From assembly GCA_944321445.1 (NCBI GenBank), contig CALULJ010000024.1, positions 1-33,776 on the forward strand: DNA of 33,776 nt, read 5' to 3'. The notes below the pieces were generated by a model, which ran no database searches, was not told where the DNA came from, and worked only from the letters and a program-made list of their open reading frames with translations. Positions within the stretch are counted from its first letter, which is position 1, and the number at the start of each line of letters is the position of its first letter. The position numbers and the translations under genes were made by a program. Below, piece by piece: positions 25,570-31,982 of the stretch. This stretch comes from an uncultured Collinsella sp. Its GTDB lineage: Bacteria > Actinomycetota > Coriobacteriia > Coriobacteriales > Coriobacteriaceae.

Positions 25570-28344
25570 TTACTTGGCGTCGGCCCAGGTGATGCCGGTG
25601 GAGGCTTCGGCGATGAGCGGCACACGCAGCTGCACGACACCCTCCATCTCGGTGCGCACCATGGCGATGAGGCGGTCGACCTCAGCCTCCGGGCACTCGA
25701 AGTCCAACTCGTCGTGCACCTGCAGGATCATGCGGGCGGCAAACCCCTCGTCGCGCAGGCGATGCGCCACGCGCGCCATGGCGATCTTGATGATGTCCGC
25801 CGCGCTACCCTGCATGGGGTGGTTCATGGCCGTGCGCTCACCGAAGGAGCGCTGTGCCGGGTTGCGCATCTTGAGCTCAGGGATGGGACGGCGGCGTCCG
25901 AACATGGTTTCCGCATACCCCTTCTGCTTGGCCTCGGCCACCGTGCGATCAAGGTAGGTGCGCACGCCGGGGTAAGCGCGGAAATACGCCTCGATCATCT
26001 CACGCGCCTCGGCCATGGGGATGTCGAGCGACTGCGACAGGCCATAGGCCTGCTGACCGTACACGATGCCGAAGTTCACGGCCTTCGCGCGACTGCGCAA
26101 CTCGCGCGTGACCTCGTCAACCGGCACGCCGAACACGCGCGCCGCGGTCTCGGCATGGAAGTCCTCGCCCTCGTTGAAGGCCGCAACCAGGTGCTCGTCG
26201 GCAGACAGGTGGGCCAGCAAGCGCAGCTCGATCTGGCTGTAGTCCACCGCCACGAACACCTTGCCTTCACCGGCGGAAAACGCCGTCTTCACCGTGTGTC
26301 CCAGCTCGGAGCGCGTGGGGATGTTCTGCAGGTTGGGGTTGGAGGAAGACAGGCGGCCCGTGGCGGTGATGGTCTGGTTGTAGGTGGTGTGCACGCGCCC
26401 GTCCGTCGCGCGCAACGGACCCAGCGTGTCAAGATAGGTGGACTTGATCTTGGTCTTCTCGCGCCACTCCAGAATGAGACGCACGATCTCGTGGTCGCGC
26501 GCAAGGTCGTCGAGCACCTTGGCGTTCGTGGAGTAGTAGCCGCGCTGGGTCTTCTTCAGGCCCTTCGTAGGCAGGCCCATGACGTCGAAAAGGATGTGCG
26601 ACAGCTGCATGGGGCTGCCGATGTTGAACGAGTCGTCGCCGGCGAGTTCGCGGATGCGTCCGGCGAGCTCGTCGATCTGCCCGGTGAGCTTGTCGGACAT
26701 GGCATGCAGGCGCTCGGGATCGACGAGCATGCCCGTACGCTCCATGTCGGCAAGCACCGGCACGAGCGGCATCTCGATCTGCGTGAACACGTTCACAGCG
26801 CCATCGCGATCAAGCGCCGAGGCCAGCGGGACCAGCGCCGCTAAGGCAAGTACGGCGGAGCGCCCCGCAGCGGCGACAGCACCCTCCGCCGCGCCCTCCT
26901 CCCCCGCAGCAGGCGGCAGGGGCGCGCCCAGGTACGCATCGGCGATGTAGCCGTCGTCGAACGACGAGCGGGCGGAATCGAGCAGGTAGGCAGCGACCAC
27001 CGTGTCGAAGATGCGCGCCGGATCGACCGCAAGCGCATCCATCACCGCAAACTCAGAGGAATCGACGGGCACGATCTCGTGGATGAGGCCCTTCACGTCG
27101 GGCGAAACCACCTTGCCCTCGGCAAACAGGCGCGCAAGCACGCCCGCGATCAAGCCGTGCGAAAAATCGAACCCGGCGGCAGCGGGCAGGGCACATGCAG
27201 CGCCGTCGGGCTCCTCGAAGGCAAGCAGCGCATCGGGAACGGCGACCCACAGCGTATGTGTGAGGCCGAACAGCGCGCCTGCCTCGCGGTCGTCATCGAG
27301 CACCGCGGCGACCCACTCCCCCGCCTCGATGGCAGAAGCGAGCTTGCCGGCAGCGTCCTCGATACCCTCACCGGTCGCTGCGTACGCACGTTGCGGTACG
27401 GGAACTTCGATACACGCAACCGCCTGCGCGGCGCCGTCCGCCCCACCGTCGATTAACGCCAAGAAGCGGTTTTGCATGGCGTTGATGCCCAGCTCGCCCA
27501 AGGCGTCCGACACGGCGGCGGCGTCGTAGGCCGGGAACGCCGTGCGCTCGAAGTCGAGCTCCACGGGCGCATTCGTTTGAATGGTGGCCACGCGGCGCGA
27601 CAGCAGCGCGTCGTCGATATGAGCGCGCAGGTTCTCGCCCATCTTGCCCTTGACCTCGTCGGCATGCGCGATGACCTCGTCAAGGCTGCCGTACTGCGCG
27701 ATGAGCGCGCTCGCCTTCTTGGGACCAATGCCCGGCACGCCGGGGATGTTGTCGGAACTGTCGCCCTTCAGGCCATAGAAGTCCGGCACGAGCTCGGGCG
27801 TGATGCCGTGGTAGAGGTCCTCGACCGACTCGGGCGTCATGATCTGCACGTCGGACAGGCCCTTCTTGGTGCCCACGATGCGCACGTGCTCAGTGGAGAG
27901 CTGGTACATGTCGCGATCGCCGGTGATGAGGTACATGTCGCAGCCCGCGGCCTCGCCCGTGCGGGCGAGCGTGCCCAGGATGTCGTCGCCCTCCCAACCC
28001 TCGGCCTCCAGAATGGGCACCGACAGCTTGGCCAGGAGCTCTTTGATCATGGGGAACTGCTGGCGCAGGTCGGGGTCCATCGGCGGGCGCTGCGCCTTGT
28101 ACTGCGGCAGCATCTCCATGCGCACGCGCGGCTTGCCCTTGTCGAAGGCCACGGCCACGCCGTCCGGATGGAAGGCGTCGACCATCTTGAGGAACATGTT
28201 GAGGAAGCCGAAGATGGCGTTCGTGGGGCGACCGTCCGGCGCGTTCATAGTGGGCGGCACGGCGTGGAACGCGCGGTGCATGAGCGAGTTGCCGTCGATG
28301 ACGGCAAAGACGCGGCGGGAATCGGCTGCGGTGGTATCGGGCAT
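25570..28344 (-). CDS. polA: DNA polymerase I
   Basis: 924 residues; fills gaps and removes RNA primers. The ATG at 28344 follows GAGAGGAC; the frame to 28494 is rejected for lack of a site. The 5' nuclease domain (1 to ~310) has VIDGNSLMHRAF, GWEGDDILG, ITGDRDMYQL and the GLKGDSSDNIPGVPGIG helix-hairpin-helix. The polymerase domain (~545-924) has motif A VDYSQIELR (near 700), motif B RAKAVNFGIVYG (near 754) and motif C QVHDELD (near 875). The middle 3'-5' exonuclease-like region is Ala-rich and seems to lack the catalytic carboxylates (the DTE motif aligns to a poor match), so proofreading is probably absent, as in Bacillus and Thermus enzymes. It is followed by the palindrome at 25488-25560 and lies divergent from the RCC1 gene. 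Confidence 0.97.
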   Translation of the reverse strand: MPDTTAADSRRVFAVIDGNSLMHRAFHAVPPTMNAPDGRPTNAIFGFLNMFLKMVDAFHPDGVAVAFDKGKPRVRMEMLPQYKAQRPPMDPDLRQQFPMIKELLAKLSVPILEAEGWEGDDILGTLARTGEAAGCDMYLITGDRDMYQLSTEHVRIVGTKKGLSDVQIMTPESVEDLYHGITPELVPDFYGLKGDSSDNIPGVPGIGPKKASALIAQYGSLDEVIAHADEVKGKMGENLRAHIDDALLSRRVATIQTNAPVELDFERTAFPAYDAAAVSDALGELGINAMQNRFLALIDGGADGAAQAVACIEVPVPQRAYAATGEGIEDAAGKLASAIEAGEWVAAVLDDDREAGALFGLTHTLWVAVPDALLAFEEPDGAACALPAAAGFDFSHGLIAGVLARLFAEGKVVSPDVKGLIHEIVPVDSSEFAVMDALAVDPARIFDTVVAAYLLDSARSSFDDGYIADAYLGAPLPPAAGEEGAAEGAVAAAGRSAVLALAALVPLASALDRDGAVNVFTQIEMPLVPVLADMERTGMLVDPERLHAMSDKLTGQIDELAGRIRELAGDDSFNIGSPMQLSHILFDVMGLPTKGLKKTQRGYYSTNAKVLDDLARDHEIVRLILEWREKTKIKSTYLDTLGPLRATDGRVHTTYNQTITATGRLSSSNPNLQNIPTRSELGHTVKTAFSAGEGKVFVAVDYSQIELRLLAHLSADEHLVAAFNEGEDFHAETAARVFGVPVDEVTRELRSRAKAVNFGIVYGQQAYGLSQSLDIPMAEAREMIEAYFRAYPGVRTYLDRTVAEAKQKGYAETMFGRRRPIPELKMRNPAQRSFGERTAMNHPMQGSAADIIKIAMARVAHRLRDEGFAARMILQVHDELDFECPEAEVDRLIAMVRTEMEGVVQLRVPLIAEASTGITWADAK

Positions 28345-28669
28345 GGATCGTCCTCTCTTCAATGTGCTGGCATACAGTCTACCCGCCCGCGCGGACTCGC
28401 GCCACGACGTCCACGGGGAACCACATCCTGGCCGCTGCCGCAGGTTTACGCGCACGCGGCGGCGAACGGGACGTTTTTGGCGCCAGTTGACCACGCTCCT
28501 AGAACCGTTGCGCTGTATGGTCAGATTAAGAGCGGATCATCTGCGGCGGCGGGCACGTTCCGGCGCGCGAAGCGCAAACGTTCCGACACCCGTCCGCCCG
28601 CAAAACCCGGCCTCCTGCCGCCGCGATGCTCCGCACGCGATTCGCACGATAACGCGGACAGAAGGAACT
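28345..28669. other. Divergent intergenic region between polA and the RCC1-SLH gene
   Basis: No gene seen in 325 bases. On the minus strand TAGACT at 28376-28381 is a plausible -10 for polA, about 25 bases before the expected leader start; its -35 is poor. On the plus strand TTGACC occurs near 28491-28496 but without a well-spaced -10. The rest is GC-rich with no other notable structure. Confidence 0.45.
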
Positions 28670-30352
28670 ATGAGTAAACGCAGGGGTGGCATCCTACCGG
28701 CAATCGTGCTGGGAACTGGCCTGCTTGCAGCCATGCTCCCCGCGCAGGCGCTCGCTGCAATCCCCGAAGGCCCCTTCGAATCGCATCACGTCAAAACGGT
28801 TGAGGCGGGCGGAGAGCGCGGCGCAGCGATCACGTCCGACGGGTCGCTGTGGATATGGGGCGCCAACCACATGGGCCAATTGGGCGATGGCACCACTGAA
28901 GATAGCCTCGAGCCGCTCAAGATAATGGACGACGTGGTCGACGTGTCGCTTGGAGATTTTGAGACCGCTGCCGTGACCGAGGACGGAAGCCTTTGGATGT
29001 GGGGCGGCGGCGAGACCGACCTCGAGCACAAAGAGATCATGGACAACGTCGTCGACGTCGAGCTGGGAGCGGGTCATTGCGCCGCCATCACGGAAGACGG
29101 ATCGCTCTATATGTGGGGATTCAACTACTTTGGTCAGGTCGGCGACGGCACGTTAGAAGACCGGGATGAACCGATCAAGATCATGGACGACATGGTTGAT
29201 GTCGCCACATCGTTCGGAACCACACTCGCCGTCACCGCGGATGGAACCGTGTGGGGCTGGGGCAGTAACTCCGATGGCGAGGTTGGCGACGGCACCACCG
29301 AAAAACGCACCGTACCCGTCAAGGTCATGGACGGCGCTGTGGCCGTCTCGGCAGAATTTCTCACCTCGTCCGCACTGTGCGCAGACGGCTCGCTATGGAT
29401 GTGGGGCGACAATAACAATGGAAGCATCGGCGATGGCACAGAAGACGAAAAAACCGTTCCGGTGAAAGTCATGGAGGGCATAAAGCAGGTATCGCTCGGC
29501 ACCGGCCATGCCTCCGCAGTTGCCGAAGACGGTTCACTGTGGATGTGGGGCACAAACTATAATGGCCAGCTGGGCAACGGCACCCTCGAGAACCAACTGA
29601 CACCCATCCGCGTGATGGAAGGCGTGCAGAGCGTTGCATTGGGTATGACCTCCACCTGCGTAGCAACCGAAGACGGACTGCTATGGACATGGAGCGGTAA
29701 CGAAGGAGGCCAGCTGGGTGACGGCACCACCGAAGACCGTAGCACCCCTGCGCGGATACAGGTGGGAAGTGTCTGCCCCGCCGAGGCTTTCGAGGACGTG
29801 GACCTCACCATGTGGTACCACGAAGCCGTCGACTGGGCGCTTCTGAACGGCGCCATGAACGGCTATGAAAACGGGACCTTCGGCCCGGACGACCCGCTCG
29901 CCCGCGAGCAGGCGGCCGCCGTGCTGTGGAACCTGCTCGGCAATAAGGACACGTCTGCTCCCGCCGCGACGCACGCCTACGTGGACCAGAACGCTTGGTA
30001 CACCGATGCCGTCAACTGGGCCGTTGAGAACGGCTACATGAACGGCTACGACGGCACCGATCGCTTCGGCATCGGCGATGCGCTCACTTGCGAGCAGTTC
30101 GCCTGCGTGATCGCCAACGCCGCGGGCGCCGACCTCGATGCTGCCGACCCCTCCGCCATGAGCAAGCTGCCCGACGCGGGCGCGGTCAGCGACTGGGCAG
30201 AAGATGCCATGGCATGGGCCGTGGACCTCGGTGTCATCAACGGCGTGGAGACGGACAACGGCCGTGAGCTGCAGCCCGGCCGCACCATCAGCCGCTCCGA
30301 GATGGCCGCTATGACCATGAACGCTGTGGCGTGCGGAGCACTGGACATCTAG
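28670..30352 (+). CDS. Secreted protein with seven RCC1 repeats and three SLH domains
   Basis: 560 residues. The ATG at 28670 follows GAAGGA and begins a signal peptide (MSKRRGG, hydrophobic core, AQALAA cleavage). The frame upstream to 27839 is antisense to polA and is rejected. Residues ~40-365 hold seven repeats of about 48 residues with the pattern VSLG..H..A(I/V)TEDGSLWMWG.N..GQLGDGT, matching RCC1/BLIP-II-like seven-bladed propellers; the second repeat is shorter and lacks the GQLGDGT loop. Three SLH modules follow (about 373-425, 430-485, 500-556) and should bind the cell wall. A wall-anchored propeller suggests ligand, protein or glycan binding rather than the eukaryotic Ran exchange role. 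The SLH modules resemble those of the two proteases at the start of the window. A terminator follows. Confidence 0.93.
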   Translation: MSKRRGGILPAIVLGTGLLAAMLPAQALAAIPEGPFESHHVKTVEAGGERGAAITSDGSLWIWGANHMGQLGDGTTEDSLEPLKIMDDVVDVSLGDFETAAVTEDGSLWMWGGGETDLEHKEIMDNVVDVELGAGHCAAITEDGSLYMWGFNYFGQVGDGTLEDRDEPIKIMDDMVDVATSFGTTLAVTADGTVWGWGSNSDGEVGDGTTEKRTVPVKVMDGAVAVSAEFLTSSALCADGSLWMWGDNNNGSIGDGTEDEKTVPVKVMEGIKQVSLGTGHASAVAEDGSLWMWGTNYNGQLGNGTLENQLTPIRVMEGVQSVALGMTSTCVATEDGLLWTWSGNEGGQLGDGTTEDRSTPARIQVGSVCPAEAFEDVDLTMWYHEAVDWALLNGAMNGYENGTFGPDDPLAREQAAAVLWNLLGNKDTSAPAATHAYVDQNAWYTDAVNWAVENGYMNGYDGTDRFGIGDALTCEQFACVIANAAGADLDAADPSAMSKLPDAGAVSDWAEDAMAWAVDLGVINGVETDNGRELQPGRTISRSEMAAMTMNAVACGALDI

Positions 30353-30395
30353 CCACCGAAGCGGACGCCGCGCACTCCGCGCGTCGGCCATGAAT

Positions 30396-30442
30396 GAGGG
30401 CTCCCCTCGACCCATTGTGGTCGAGGGGAGCCCTCTTATTCC
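30396..30442 (+). terminator. Rho-independent terminator of the RCC1-SLH gene
   Basis: A perfect 17-bp stem (30396-30412 with 30419-30435; GAGGGCTCCCCTCGACC) with a 6-base loop is followed by TTATT. It begins 43 bases after the stop. Confidence 0.9.
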
Positions 30443-30620
30443 AGCACCTTTCCAAGAGCACCAAGCCACGGATTCAAAGTTGACCCGGATTCCTGTCGAT
30501 TGGCACCCTGCGGCACGAGCGAGCCGTCCATGGCACCAGTTGACAAGACGCATGGGACGAAAGCGCGGTAAGGTAAAGGTGAACAATAGGTCCACTAACT
30601 ACGCACAAGGAGGAGCAGCT

Positions 30621-30869
30621 ATGGCAGACCACGATACGCAGCTCGATACCTCCCCCACCCCCGACGGCGTGAGCCCCATCGACGATAGCCAGCTCGATGA
30701 GGCCACCGGCGGCATGCAGATGATTCGCATGAGCATGAAGTGCAACGACTGCGGGCACACGTTCTATTTGGGAGGCAACGCCAGCGAAATGCCCTCCACC
30801 CGCAAGTGCCCTTACTGCGGCTCCATCCGAGTGTCCACGCTCAGGACAGACCGGTGGGAGTTTGTGTAA
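30621..30869 (+). CDS. Small zinc-ribbon protein with double-glycine leader-like N-terminus
   Basis: 82 residues. The ATG at 30621 is preceded by AAGGAGGAG, one of the best ribosome binding sites in the window; the frame upstream to 30390 runs through a terminator and is rejected. Residues 1-31 are acidic and end DDSQLDEATGG, the form of a GG-type leader peptide used by class II bacteriocins and some RiPPs. Residues 41-66 hold two CxxC knuckles (CNDC, CPYC) 18 residues apart, a zinc ribbon, followed by a short basic strand (RVSTLRTDRWEFV). No signal peptide or membrane helix. No transporter or maturation gene lies nearby. It could be a regulatory zinc-ribbon protein with a chance GG motif, or an exported peptide; function is unknown. 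Confidence 0.75.
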   Translation: MADHDTQLDTSPTPDGVSPIDDSQLDEATGGMQMIRMSMKCNDCGHTFYLGGNASEMPSTRKCPYCGSIRVSTLRTDRWEFV

Positions 30870-30919
30870 GTAGTCTTTGCATTGGATTGATTCGCCGACG
30901 TCCATGATGCGCACGCTCG

Positions 30920-30957
30920 GCGCCGCTCGGCCAAATGAGAGGCCGGGCGGCGCTTTT
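30920..30957 (+). terminator. Rho-independent terminator of the zinc-ribbon gene
   Basis: A 13-bp stem with one mismatch (GCGCCGCTCGGCC at 30920-30932 with 30941-30953) and an 8-base loop is followed by TTTTC. It lies 50 bases after the stop. Confidence 0.85.
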
Positions 30958-30969
30958 CGTGTCCATAAG

Positions 30970-31006
30970 AAAGGGCGCCTTTCCTCCTCCAGGAAAGGCG
31001 CCCTTT
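30970..31006 (-). terminator. Terminator of the small membrane protein gene
   Basis: A perfect 16-bp stem (AAAGGGCGCCTTTCCT at 30970-30985 with 30991-31006) and a 5-base loop. On the minus strand it ends in CCCTTTCTTATGG and lies 30 bases after the gene at 31037; the AT ends make it usable on either strand. Confidence 0.8.
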
Positions 31007-31036
31007 GCATAGCGCTGCGGGACCATGCGTGATGCG

Positions 31037-31528
31037 CTACGCCATGTGCGCTCCCGCTGGGGCGGGCTTGCGCCCGGTCGCGGCGAGCACCGCGATGATG
31101 ATCATGAGCACCAGCAGCACAGGGTTGCAGCCGATGAGCGAGGCGATGACGCCAACGATGGCCCACACGAGCAGCGAGTTCTGCTTATTTGCCCGCCTGG
31201 CGTTACGAATGCCCATGATGCTCGCGATGAGCGCGACCACATGGGCAGCCGTCAGGGCGCCCAAAAACGTGCTGCCCAACCCGAGCACCCAGTCGACCGT
31301 ACTCGCAGGATCGCTGGCAGGAATGCCCAGGTCCTCGAGCGACTGCACATCAGCAGGGTCGACTTCCAGCGAATACGACGCCTGTTCACGCAAATCGGGA
31401 TCGTTCATGGCGATGCCGCCCAAACCGAACCCTGCGAGGAGGAACCCGAAGAGCAGGGCGCAAAGCAGCGAGATGATGGTGGTCGCGATGCTGAGCCCTC
31501 GAATGATTCCGGCGTATGAGTTCTGCAT
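31037..31528 (-). CDS. Small membrane protein, function unknown
   Basis: 163 residues from ATG 31528; GAAAGG lies 11 bases upstream. A GTG at 31537 would leave too short a spacing. Three or four hydrophobic segments are seen at about 12-40, 80-105 and 118-150 (the last long enough for two helices, interrupted by IGCNPV). Between the first and second is a polar, acidic loop of about 40 residues (DPDLREQASYSLEVDPADV), likely outside the cell. The tail is short and basic (TGRKPAPAGAHMA). The plan, with an IRNARRANKQ basic loop between helices, resembles small DUF4190-like membrane proteins, but that is only a resemblance. It is convergent with the zinc-ribbon gene and next to the trailer end of the CRISPR array. 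Confidence 0.8.
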   Translation of the reverse strand: MQNSYAGIIRGLSIATTIISLLCALLFGFLLAGFGLGGIAMNDPDLREQASYSLEVDPADVQSLEDLGIPASDPASTVDWVLGLGSTFLGALTAAHVVALIASIMGIRNARRANKQNSLLVWAIVGVIASLIGCNPVLLVLMIIIAVLAATGRKPAPAGAHMA

Positions 31529-31982
31529 AAGGCTCACGTCCTTTCACGGCTTTCAAACGATTTTCCGTACACCCTTAAGGTAAAGCACATCGAGGCGATG
31601 GGTAGCGGCAGTTCGCGCCTGCTGGGGCGCTTTCGTGCCATGGGGATGGTTGGAACGTTGGAACAGGGCGTCTTCAAGCATCGAAACTAATCTTTGAGCA
31701 GCTATCGATGGCGCACGGCCACCAAGCCGACAATTATTGATGCATGCAGTGACGCATACCATGCATCGGCCACAGTTATAGACGCTACTCAAACTCCCCA
31801 CCTTGCTTGCTAGAACATCCAAACATGCGCAAGAGGCGAGTACTCTGCAACAATGATTCACCGACTGGGTTGCCGTTCGCCCATTCATGAAAAGCCAAAC
31901 GAGCGATCGCTCGAAAGCCCATTCAAAAACTGCTCCATATATGCAGGAAACACGGAGACGAGTTGTTATTCTCGCTGCCATG
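31529..31982. other. AT-richer region between a membrane protein gene and the CRISPR trailer
   Basis: No credible gene: the only frame over 100 codons begins inside a CRISPR repeat. GC content is visibly lower than in the rest of the window. It holds a perfect 14-bp palindrome CGAGCGATCGCTCG (31900-31913), an inverted pair GATGCATG/CATGCATC (31739-31746, 31760-31767), and a short direct repeat GCCCATTCA (about 31879 and 31917). It must include the promoter of the membrane protein gene and the end of CRISPR transcription. Confidence 0.5.

Noticed and set aside
30540-30590. TTGACA at 30540 as promoter of the zinc-ribbon gene
   Set aside because: The nearest -10-like hexamer (TAAGGT) is 23 bases away, too far for a standard promoter.
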